The translations under genes and the position numbers were made by a program. A stretch of 64,000 bases of DNA from Marinobacterium halophilum (lineage in GTDB: Bacteria; Pseudomonadota; Gammaproteobacteria; Pseudomonadales; Balneatricaceae): positions 53,316 through 117,315 of the forward strand of contig NZ_PYGI01000015.1 in assembly GCF_003014615.1 (NCBI RefSeq), in the 5' to 3' direction. A model generated the notes under the pieces. It worked only from the letters and a program-made list of their open reading frames with translations. It was not told the DNA's origin and did not search any database. Within the stretch, counting starts at the first letter, position 1. Every line of letters starts with the position of its first letter. Shown here piece by piece: positions 34,668 through 42,521 of the stretch.

Positions 34668-35693
34668 ATGATCGCGAAAAAAGCACTACTGGCAGGTTTG
34701 GCACTTTCCACCCTGGGCAGCGTAGCTCAGGCCGCTGACGAGGTGAATATTTACTCCTACCGTCAGGAATTCCTGATCAAGCCGCTGCTGGAAGCCTTCA
34801 CTGCCGAGACCGGCATCAAGGCTAACGTCATCTTCTCCAAAAATGGCTTGCTGGAGCGTCTGCAGCATGAAGGTGCCAACTCACCCGCCGACGTAATCCT
34901 GACTTCCGATATCGGACCGCTGCACGATGCCGTTGAGCGTGACCTCGTTGCCACCATCAACAGCGATGTGATCGACGCCAATGTGCCGGCACAGTATCGT
35001 TCCAAGGATGGCAAGTGGGTCGGTCTGACCGCACGCTCGCGTATCATCTATGCCTCCAAGGATCGCGTTGAACCGGGCGAGATCAAAACCTATGAAGAAC
35101 TGGCTGATCCGAAGTGGAAAGGCCGCATCTGCACCCGCAGCGGCAAGCACTCCTACAACCTTTCATTGATCGGCTCCATGATCGAGCACGACGGTGCTGA
35201 GCAGGCCGAACAGTGGCTGACCGCCGTGAAGGAAAATCTGGCGCGTCGTCCGCAGGGCAACGACCGTTCACAGGTCAAAGCCGTGAAAGAAGGCCAGTGT
35301 GATCTCGCACTGGGCAATACCTACTACTATGGCAAGATGCTGACCAACGAAAAGGAACCGGAACAGGTCGCCTGGGCCCAGTCCGTGAATCTGGTGTTCC
35401 CGAATCAGGATGATCGTGGCGCGCACATGAGCATCTCCGGTGCCGCACTGGCCAAACATGCACCGCATCCGGATGCCGCTCTGCAGCTGATCGAGTTTTT
35501 GACCAGCGAGAAGGCCCAGCAGATGTATGCCGACGTGAACTTCGAGTTCCCGGTGCGCCCGAATACTGAATGGTCACCGCTACTCAAAGAACACATGGGC
35601 ACATTCAAGGCTGATGAAGTTAACCTGGGCGATGTGGTTAAACATCGTGCCGAAGCTTCTCGCCTGGTCGACAAAGTCGGCTTCGATAACTGA
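34668..35693 (+). CDS. fbpA: Fe(III) ABC transporter periplasmic binding protein (FbpA/FutA type)
   Basis: A 341-residue iron-binding protein. A signal peptide (MIAKKALLAGLALSTLGSVA) is cleaved at AQA-AD. The mature protein starts VNIYSYRQEFLIKPLL and contains the adjacent tyrosines of NTYYYGKM that bind Fe(III) in FbpA/FutA proteins, plus QDDRGAHMSISGAAL. ATG 34668 has TGGAGA upstream; the longer frame from 34572 is not needed. The permease follows after 79 bases; no ATPase gene follows. Confidence 0.9.
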   Translation: MIAKKALLAGLALSTLGSVAQAADEVNIYSYRQEFLIKPLLEAFTAETGIKANVIFSKNGLLERLQHEGANSPADVILTSDIGPLHDAVERDLVATINSDVIDANVPAQYRSKDGKWVGLTARSRIIYASKDRVEPGEIKTYEELADPKWKGRICTRSGKHSYNLSLIGSMIEHDGAEQAEQWLTAVKENLARRPQGNDRSQVKAVKEGQCDLALGNTYYYGKMLTNEKEPEQVAWAQSVNLVFPNQDDRGAHMSISGAALAKHAPHPDAALQLIEFLTSEKAQQMYADVNFEFPVRPNTEWSPLLKEHMGTFKADEVNLGDVVKHRAEASRLVDKVGFDN

Positions 35694-35772
35694 TTATTCT
35701 GTTGAATAATCGACAGTTGCACGCTGAAACGGTAGTCTTCCCGGCTACCGTTTCTGTGCCTTCTAGCGAATC

Positions 35773-37464
35773 ATGACCGACATTACTGCTACTGCCGACG
35801 CACCATTGATCGATACCCGCAAGCCGCGCCGCTTCATGCCGGGCTGGTATTCGGTTGCCTGGGGCAGCGCACTGCTGGTAATGCTGCCCGTGCTGGCCGT
35901 ATTCTGGCTGGCACTGTTTCCGACTGAAAACATCTGGCCACATCTGGTCGACACCATTTTACCGGTCTACATCAAGACCACACTATTGCTGCTTGCGGGT
36001 GTTGGCAGCCTGTCGGTGCTGATTGGTGTATCCACGGCCTGGCTGGTGACCATGTGCAATTTCCCTGGCCGCCGCCTGTTTGAGTGGGCGCTGCTGCTGC
36101 CCTTTGCCATGCCTGCCTACCTGATCGCCTACCTCTATACCGACCTGCTGGAATACGCAGGCCCGATACAAAGCTTCCTGCGCGAACTGTTCGGTTGGCA
36201 AACCGCAATGGACTACTGGTTTCCGGATATCCGCAGCCTCGGTGGCGCAATCCTGATGCTGACGCTGGTGCTCTACCCCTATGTGTACCTGCTGTCACGG
36301 GCGAGCTTTCTGGAACAATCCATGAGCATTCGGGACGCCAGCCGCATTTTTGGCTGCTCGCCACTGCAGAGCTTCTACCGCATATCGCTGCCAATTGCCC
36401 GACCCGCCGTTGCCGTGGGTCTGTCGTTGGTCTCAATGGAAACCCTGAACGATTTCGGCACGGTGGATTATTTTGCCGTAAAAAGCCTGTCCGCTGGCAT
36501 TTATGATGCCTGGCTGAATATGGGCAATATCGGCGCCGCCGCCCAGATCGCGACCCTGATGATGGTGTTCGTGATTCTGCTGATATCACTGGAACGAATC
36601 GCCCGCTCACGCCAGCGCCAGTTCACCGGCAGCGACCGTTTCCGCAGCATCGATCGCTATACGCTGTCACCGCTCAAGTCGGCAGCGGCGACCCTGGCCT
36701 GCGCTCTGCCCGTCCTGTTGGGCTTCCTGATCCCGTTTGTAGTGCTGGGCCGTTACGCCCTGCGTCGACTGGATCAAGTAACAGAAGCCGACTTCATCGC
36801 CCACGCAACTCACAGCTTTACCCTGTCCAGCCTCGCAGCCTTGCTGACTGTCGCTGTCGCTATCGTGCTGGCATATAGCAAACGCCTCTACCCGGGCTTC
36901 AAGTCACTAACGCTCGCGGCACGCCTGAGCAGCTTGGGTTACGCACTGCCTGGCGCGGTTTTGGCGATCGGCGTGATCATCCCTCTGGCCGCTTTCGACA
37001 ACAGCATTGATGCGTTCATGCGCAGTCATTTCGGTTTCAGCACCGGCCTGCTACTCAGCGGCACGTCTTTTGCCATCATCTTCGCCTACTGTGTGCGCTT
37101 CCTGGCCGTGTCGACCGGCAGCGTGGAATCCTCACTGGCCAAAGTCACCCCCAGCATGGATATGGCATCACGCTCACTGGGCCTGAACCCATTGCAAACC
37201 CTGCGCAAAGTCCACCTGCCCCTGATCCGGGGAGGATTGTTGACGGCACTGTTGGTGGTGTTTGTGGATGCGATGAAGGAGCTGCCGGCGACGTTGATTC
37301 TACGGCCGTTCAACTACGATACGCTGGCAACATATGTGTATCAGTACGCTTCGGACGAGATGCTGGAAACCAGTGCACCGGCTGCCATGCTGATCGTACT
37401 GGTCGGCATCATACCGGTAATCCTGCTGAGCCGAACCATCACCTCAACCCGCCAGGGAAGCTGA
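35773..37464 (+). CDS. fbpB: Fe(III) ABC transporter permease, fused double-domain (FbpB type)
   Basis: Inner-membrane permease of 563 residues with two homologous halves, each of about six helices. The two EAA loops that dock the ATPase are visible, around SIRDASRIFGCSPLQSFYRI in the first half and MDMASRSLGLNPLQTLRKV in the second. It forms the channel for iron delivered by FbpA. The usual FbpC ATPase is absent here: downstream is a REP-like pair and an opposite-strand gene, so the ATPase must be encoded elsewhere or shared. Confidence 0.9.
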   Translation: MTDITATADAPLIDTRKPRRFMPGWYSVAWGSALLVMLPVLAVFWLALFPTENIWPHLVDTILPVYIKTTLLLLAGVGSLSVLIGVSTAWLVTMCNFPGRRLFEWALLLPFAMPAYLIAYLYTDLLEYAGPIQSFLRELFGWQTAMDYWFPDIRSLGGAILMLTLVLYPYVYLLSRASFLEQSMSIRDASRIFGCSPLQSFYRISLPIARPAVAVGLSLVSMETLNDFGTVDYFAVKSLSAGIYDAWLNMGNIGAAAQIATLMMVFVILLISLERIARSRQRQFTGSDRFRSIDRYTLSPLKSAAATLACALPVLLGFLIPFVVLGRYALRRLDQVTEADFIAHATHSFTLSSLAALLTVAVAIVLAYSKRLYPGFKSLTLAARLSSLGYALPGAVLAIGVIIPLAAFDNSIDAFMRSHFGFSTGLLLSGTSFAIIFAYCVRFLAVSTGSVESSLAKVTPSMDMASRSLGLNPLQTLRKVHLPLIRGGLLTALLVVFVDAMKELPATLILRPFNYDTLATYVYQYASDEMLETSAPAAMLIVLVGIIPVILLSRTITSTRQGS

Positions 37465-37500
37465 TCACTCCGCCCCCTGTGTGTCTGGGCACATCAAATT

Positions 37501-37566
37501 TGTCGCCTGCAAGCAGGCTCCCATATCTCTGCACCGAATGGCGTGGGAGCCTGCCGCGCAAGCGAT
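37501..37566. repeat. REP-like inverted pair (REPIN-like)
   Basis: TCGCCTGCAAGCAGGCTCCCA reads as two hairpin arms of a REP unit and GTGGGAGCCTGCCGCGCAAG as an inverted copy; the arms GCAGGCTCCCA (37513-37523) and TGGGAGCCTGC (37544-37554) pair perfectly. This is the form of extragenic palindromes in pseudomonads. It sits between convergent genes and may also end their transcripts. Confidence 0.55.
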
Positions 37567-37605
37567 TGGTCAATGATCCAGCTTCCTAAACATGATCAGA
37601 GGCGC

Positions 37606-38058
37606 TCAGCGCCGAATCGCGACGTACATCCCTTCCAGTCTCATACACGTCTGACCGCCACAAAGTACTTCAGCCACCAGCTTCAGCTTACCCTTGCCGC
37701 GCTCGCCTATCCGCGCTACCAAGGCATCGGCGTCTGCGACATCATCCAGCGATACTCGCGTAACAAAGTCACCCGTGACCGGCTTGAGATATTGCAGATG
37801 ACTGTCGGCGATCACGACATCACACTCCAGTCCGCGCTCTTTCAGGCATAACGTGGTCAAGCACCAACCCGCGACCGTAGCGATCGCGGCCTGAGAACCA
37901 CCAAAACCGGTACCCTTGTCATTGACGTTGGGCGCCAGCGGCGTCGGGATCTCCAGCGTTTGCCCATCCCAGTCCAGGCGTTCAACTCCCAAATGTTCCA
38001 GCAGCGGAATCCTGGGCTGGAGCCAGCTCAGGAAATCGGTGGTGTCAGTCAGCTTCAT
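37606..38058 (-). CDS. YiiD C-terminal-type thioesterase domain protein
   Basis: A 150-residue hot-dog-fold protein of the putative thioesterase family found at the C terminus of YiiD. Seen: LGVERLDWDGQTLEIPTPLAPN, then NDKGTGFGGSQAAIATVAGW (helix with the substrate-site Gly-rich turn) and LQYLKPVTGDFVTRVSL. The substrate is unknown. It starts two bases after the neighbouring nitroreductase stop and is probably co-transcribed with it. Confidence 0.78.
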   Translation of the reverse strand: MKLTDTTDFLSWLQPRIPLLEHLGVERLDWDGQTLEIPTPLAPNVNDKGTGFGGSQAAIATVAGWCLTTLCLKERGLECDVVIADSHLQYLKPVTGDFVTRVSLDDVADADALVARIGERGKGKLKLVAEVLCGGQTCMRLEGMYVAIRR

Positions 38059-38059
38059 G

Positions 38060-38617
38060 TTAGCCTTCCCAGCGAGTTACGAAGTCGGCACTTTCCAGCT
38101 GTGGCGCGCGACGCTCACGGCAACGCTGACCCAGATAGATATAACCGATAATGCACTCACCTTCACGCAAGCCCAGCCCCTGCTCAACCTGAGGATGATA
38201 AGCCATCTCACCGGTACGCCACATGGCACCCAAACCCAAGGCATGTGCAGCCTGAGTAATAGCATGCGCAGCGCAACCGGCCGAGATCATCTGCTCGCCG
38301 ACCGGCACTTTAGGGTGCTCACGGGTCACTGCAACCACGGTAATAACCATTGGTGCCCGCAGCGGCATGTTGGCGTATTTTTCATAACGTGCCTCCGCCA
38401 ATGTCGGATCATCAGCACGGGCGGCGGCCGCATACAACTGCCCCAGCTTCACCAGCCCCTCATCCTCAGTGATAATGAACCGCCAGGGGCGCAGCGCACC
38501 ATGGTCCGGTGCCCGCAGAGCAGCCTGCAGCATCTGCTCCAGCTGCTCTGCAGTAGGTGCCGGCCCTTCCAGGCGCGGGCAGGATACGCGATTGATCAAG
38601 GCGTCGAGTGCTTCCAT
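38060..38617 (-). CDS. NAD(P)H nitroreductase, YdjA family
   Basis: Small FMN-dependent nitroreductase of 185 residues, the size of YdjA. Family signs are the N-terminal LINRVSCPRLEGPAPT (FMN phosphate-binding Arg), ALRAPDHGALRPWRFIIT, and HALGLGAMWRTGEMAYHP. It probably reduces nitro or quinone compounds; the physiological substrate is unknown. ATG 38617 lies 15 bases after the queF stop. Confidence 0.87.
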   Translation of the reverse strand: MEALDALINRVSCPRLEGPAPTAEQLEQMLQAALRAPDHGALRPWRFIITEDEGLVKLGQLYAAAARADDPTLAEARYEKYANMPLRAPMVITVVAVTREHPKVPVGEQMISAGCAAHAITQAAHALGLGAMWRTGEMAYHPQVEQGLGLREGECIIGYIYLGQRCRERRAPQLESADFVTRWEG

Positions 38618-38632
38618 GGTCTTCCTCGCTAT

Positions 38633-39457
38633 TTACTGGCGTGAGAGGCGCAGATTCTGTGGTACATCATTGATGCTGGAACGATAGGGATTGATATCAA
38701 GGCCGCCACGACGTACATAGCGCGCATAGACGCTCAGCTTCTGCGGCCGACAACGCTGCCAAATATCCATAAAGATATTTTCCACACACTGCTCGTGGAA
38801 GTCGCCATGTTCACGATATGAAATCAGGTATGCCAATAACCCCTTCTGATCGATCTGCGGCCCCTTGTAACGGATCTGCACACTGGCCCAGTCCGGTTGA
38901 CCGGTGACCGGGCAGTTGGATTTGAGCAGATGACTCACCAATATTTCATCCTGCACCGCACCTCCAGCCGTCAGCAGTTCAGGAGCGGGAGTGTAATGCT
39001 CAACCTGCAACGGCAGCTCATCAAGACAACGGCCTTTCAACTGCACTACTTCGACCGGTGCCGTCAGCGACGTCAGGATCACCTCAACCGGAGCCCCCGC
39101 CACAGCCGACAGATCTGCGGTCATGCGCTCCCGTACGTCTGCTTCACCGCCAAAACGACTCAGGTTGTAGGAGTTGAGATAAAGCTTGAATGACTTCGAC
39201 TCGATAATATGTGGCGAGCTGGCAGGAATACGAAATTCCGCCAGACGTACAACCGGCTTGCCACCGCGGTCAAGCCAGGACACTTCATAGGCGTTCCAGA
39301 TATCCAGACCGCGGAACGGCAGCGCCGCCCGTTTGACTCCCTTCGCGGCCCAATTCAAATCGCGGGCAATCGGGTACAACAAAGAGGCATCATATTCATT
39401 GACGTACGCGGTCTCCTGCCCCAGCGGAGACGCCTTGACCTGCTCATGCTCGCTCAT
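38633..39457 (-). CDS. queF: NADPH-dependent 7-cyano-7-deazaguanine reductase
   Basis: Long-form (274-residue) QueF that reduces preQ0 to preQ1 in queuosine biosynthesis for tRNA. The QueF motif ESKSFKLYLNSYNLSRF and the catalytic Cys in LLKSNCPVTGQPDW are present, with the second-half EHYTPAPELLTA and HGDFHEQCVENIFMDIW. The gene overlaps the upstream ABC-2 permease stop by four bases (ATGA). Confidence 0.94.
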   Translation of the reverse strand: MSEHEQVKASPLGQETAYVNEYDASLLYPIARDLNWAAKGVKRAALPFRGLDIWNAYEVSWLDRGGKPVVRLAEFRIPASSPHIIESKSFKLYLNSYNLSRFGGEADVRERMTADLSAVAGAPVEVILTSLTAPVEVVQLKGRCLDELPLQVEHYTPAPELLTAGGAVQDEILVSHLLKSNCPVTGQPDWASVQIRYKGPQIDQKGLLAYLISYREHGDFHEQCVENIFMDIWQRCRPQKLSVYARYVRRGGLDINPYRSSINDVPQNLRLSRQ

Positions 39458-40227
39458 TCGCGAATCCCCTTGCCAGTCTTGAGTAGATGCAGCGCATAGC
39501 TGCCCAGCAGTACGATAAAACCAATAATCATGGCAAAGGCAAAACCGATATCAATGTCGCTGACGCCCAGAATGCCATAGCGGAAACTATTCACCATATA
39601 CAGTATAGGATTCAACTGGGACACACCCTGCCAGAAAGACGGCAACAGCTGGATGCTGTAAAACACCCCGCCCAGATAGGTCAGCGGCGTCAGGATGAAT
39701 GTCGGCACAATGGCGATATCATCGAAGGTACGGGCATATACAGCATTGATAAAGCCCCCCAGTGAAAACAGAATCGCAGTCAAGATCACCACCGTAATCG
39801 TGATAAACAGGTGGTGAATCTGCAAGTCGGTAAAGAACAGTGACAGCAAGGTAACGATGAAACCCACCATCAAGCCACGTGACGCACCTCCGATCACGTA
39901 ACCCGCCAATATGATCCAGTCAGGCACTGGCGATACCAGCAGCTCTTCGATATTGCGCTGAAACTTGGTGCCGAAAAATGAAGACACCACGTTACCGTAA
40001 GAGTTGGTGATCACCGACATCATGATCAGGCCCGGCACGATGTATTCCATGTAATCAAATCCGCCCATTTCACCAATTCGGGAGCCGATCAGGTTACCGA
40101 AAATGATGAAATACAGCGTCATGGTGATCGCCGGCGGCAGCAGGGTCTGCACCCAGATACGGGTGAATCGACGAATCTCCTTGACGACGATGGTGACAAA
40201 AGCGATCCAGAGCAACCGGGTATTCAT
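39454..40227 (-). CDS. yadH: ABC-2 type transporter permease (YadH-like)
   Basis: A 257-residue membrane protein with six helices and the ABC-2 signature region (TPLTYLGGVFYSIQLLPSFW, LNPILYMVNSFRYGILG). It resembles E. coli YadH, the permease of an exporter of unknown substrate. It overlaps both neighbours by four bases: the ATPase upstream and queF downstream. The set is therefore one transcription unit. Confidence 0.88.
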   Translation of the reverse strand: MNTRLLWIAFVTIVVKEIRRFTRIWVQTLLPPAITMTLYFIIFGNLIGSRIGEMGGFDYMEYIVPGLIMMSVITNSYGNVVSSFFGTKFQRNIEELLVSPVPDWIILAGYVIGGASRGLMVGFIVTLLSLFFTDLQIHHLFITITVVILTAILFSLGGFINAVYARTFDDIAIVPTFILTPLTYLGGVFYSIQLLPSFWQGVSQLNPILYMVNSFRYGILGVSDIDIGFAFAMIIGFIVLLGSYALHLLKTGKGIRE

Positions 40228-41156
40228 GCATTCTCCTGATTCAAATTCTTGTCGACCAGCGACACAAACAGCTCTTCCAGGCGGTTCGACTTGTTGCGCA
40301 TACTGGTGACCTCAAGCCCCTGAGTCGCCAGATGCTGAAACAAGCCATTCAGCCCCTGCGCCTTGGGCACATCCACTTCCAGCGTGTGTGCATCACGCGA
40401 GCGGATCACATACCCCTCCAACAGTGGCAGTTCGGCAAAGTCATCCTTGATATCGAGAATGAACGTTTCCGTGTCCAGCTTCTGCAGCAGTGCCTTCATA
40501 TTGGTATTCTGGATAATCGTGCCATGGTCAATGATGGCGATGTTGCGACACAGGCTTTCGGCTTCTTCCAGGTAATGGGTGGTCAGAATAATGGTTGTTC
40601 CCGCCGCGTTAATCTCGGTCAGAAAATCCCACATGGAACGGCGCAGCTCGATATCCACCCCCGCCGTTGGCTCATCCAGAATCAGCAGGCGCGGCTCATG
40701 CACCAGCGCACGCGCAATCATCAATCGACGCTTCATGCCACCGGACAGCATGCGTGCACGCTCGTTACGCTTATCCCACAATCCCAGCTTGCGCAGGTAC
40801 CGTTCGGCTCGTTCAGTCGCCTGGGCACGAGCAATACCGTAATAACCCGCTTGGGTAACCACAATATCCAGCACCTTCTCGAACGGGTTGAAATTGAACT
40901 CCTGCGGCACGACGCCCAGACACTGCTTGGCCTGCGCCAGCTGCGTATCGATATCATGGCCAAACACACTGACCTTGCCTGAACTTTTATTGACCAATGA
41001 AGAGACGATCCCCAGTGTCGTCGACTTGCCAGCACCGTTAGGACCTAGCAGTGCAAAGAAATCTCCCTGCTGCACTTCCAGCGAGATACCCTTCAGAGCC
41101 TCGAAGCCGTTGCCGTAGACCTTGCGCAGATCCTGTATCGATAGAGCTGTCGTCAT
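40224..41156 (-). CDS. yadG: ABC transporter ATPase (YadG-like)
   Basis: ATPase of 310 residues for the ABC-2 exporter. Walker A GPNGAGKST, signature LSGGMKRRLMIARAL, Walker B LLILDEPTAGVD and switch His in LTTHYLEEAE are all intact. The C-terminal 80 residues form the accessory domain common in drug or polysaccharide exporters. It is the first gene of the yadGH-queF-nitroreductase-thioesterase run. Confidence 0.9.
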   Translation of the reverse strand: MTTALSIQDLRKVYGNGFEALKGISLEVQQGDFFALLGPNGAGKSTTLGIVSSLVNKSSGKVSVFGHDIDTQLAQAKQCLGVVPQEFNFNPFEKVLDIVVTQAGYYGIARAQATERAERYLRKLGLWDKRNERARMLSGGMKRRLMIARALVHEPRLLILDEPTAGVDIELRRSMWDFLTEINAAGTTIILTTHYLEEAESLCRNIAIIDHGTIIQNTNMKALLQKLDTETFILDIKDDFAELPLLEGYVIRSRDAHTLEVDVPKAQGLNGLFQHLATQGLEVTSMRNKSNRLEELFVSLVDKNLNQENA

Positions 41157-41304
41157 GTCCTGCCTTTGTTACTGTATTAGAAGAAGCTACTTAATGTGGT
41201 CGGAGCTTGAAAATTCAATCCCAGCCCCCCATTGTACCCGTTCTGCTGCCCGCCTTCTCGTCCGGTCAGCCGTCGACTCAACCCGCAACCCTTTGGAGCT
41301 CCGC

Positions 41305-41700
41305 ATGACCGACTCTCATGCCTTTCACCTCAATCTGCTGAAGATTGCCTACAACAACCTGATGCAGCAGGAGATCTTCAAGCATGAAGCCGCTGACCCG
41401 GCCAACCTGGAGTTTCTCGATCAATTTGCCGAACTGGTAGAAGCCTTCGAACAACATCAGCCGCACGCTTTCGATGACGGGCAAAACCTGCTGGTGCGAC
41501 TGGTACGCACCTACCCGCAACTGGTCCCTCTGGTAGCACGCGACCTGTTCTGGCTGTTTGGCGGCGAATGTCTGCACTTTATGAGCGATGAAGAGATCGA
41601 ACAGTTCCAGCAACTGGATGAAGCATTGGCTGAAGCGGAAGCCGGACACGACTCATTCGACTACCTGGCGGCGCGCAACCGTCTGTTTGGCCAACACTGA
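41305..41700 (+). CDS. PA2817-like conserved protein
   Basis: Soluble acidic helical protein of 131 residues like the uncharacterised P. aeruginosa PA2817 family. It begins HLNLLKIAYNNLMQQEIF and has DLFWLFGGECLHFMSDEEI. The family is confined to gammaproteobacteria and has no known role. ATG 41305 has GGAG upstream; the frame is open back to 41122 without family resemblance. It stands alone before the tRNA cluster. Confidence 0.75.
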   Translation: MTDSHAFHLNLLKIAYNNLMQQEIFKHEAADPANLEFLDQFAELVEAFEQHQPHAFDDGQNLLVRLVRTYPQLVPLVARDLFWLFGGECLHFMSDEEIEQFQQLDEALAEAEAGHDSFDYLAARNRLFGQH

Positions 41701-41855
41701 TACGCCCCTCGTGACAGCTCGGCACGGCAGTGCCTGGTCGGGTTGTCATCAGGTTATCCACAGACAAACGCACAGAAACACGCACAACAGGAATACTGTC
41801 GGGCATGGCATAAACGAGGCATATAAAGGAAAACTTGAAGATAAGAATGTAAAAC

Positions 41856-41931
<76 letters not shown>

Positions 41932-41963
41932 TTATACTCTTGAAGACAGACTCTTCAGGAGGA

Positions 41964-42039
41964 TGGCGTCCCATAGGGGGTTCGAACCCCTGTTACCGCC
42001 GTGAAAGGGCGGTGTCCTGGACCACTAGACGAATGGGAC
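41964..42039 (-). tRNA. tRNA-Glu (TTC)
   Basis: 76-nt cloverleaf starting GTCCCATTCGTCTAGTGG, anticodon loop CCTTTCACG, TTCGAACC arm and encoded CCA (GCCA end). Confidence 0.97.
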
Positions 42040-42086
42040 ACACTGTGTCGCACACCAATGTGTACAACTTTTCACTTCAGGCATGT

Positions 42087-42162
<76 letters not shown>

Positions 42163-42194
42163 TTACACTCTTGAAGACAGAATCTTCATGAGAG

Positions 42195-42270
42195 TGGCGT
42201 CCCATAGGGGGTTCGAACCCCTGTTACCGCCGTGAAAGGGCGGTGTCCTGGACCACTAGACGAATGGGAC
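42195..42270 (-). tRNA. tRNA-Glu (TTC)
   Basis: Second copy of the glutamate tRNA, with CCA encoded. Confidence 0.97.
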
Positions 42271-42290
42271 AATGCCTGTGCTTAAACGTT

Positions 42291-42366
<76 letters not shown>

Positions 42367-42368
42367 AG

Positions 42369-42444
42369 TGGCGTCCCATAGGGGGTTCGAACCCCTGTTA
42401 CCGCCGTGAAAGGGCGGTGTCCTAGACCACTAGACGAATGGGAC
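42369..42444 (-). tRNA. tRNA-Glu (TTC), variant copy
   Basis: First gene of the minus-strand array. It differs from the two downstream copies by one base in the D-arm region (TGGTCTAGGACACC instead of TGGTCCAGGACACC). Confidence 0.97.
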
Positions 42445-42485
42445 ACTGTATAAACGTTTTCGCGTTCCTCATCGAGGAGGCGCAT

Positions 42486-42514
42486 ATAGTACGTATACCC
42501 CCCTTACCGATCAA
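42486..42514 (-). promoter_or_regulatory. Stable-RNA-type promoter of the Glu/Gly tRNA array
   Basis: Minus-strand TTGATC (42509-42514), 17 bases, TACTAT (42486-42491), then a GC-rich discriminator ATGCGCCTCC typical of stringently controlled tRNA promoters. It lies about 40 bases upstream of the first tRNA. Confidence 0.6.
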
Positions 42515-42521
42515 CCCCTTT

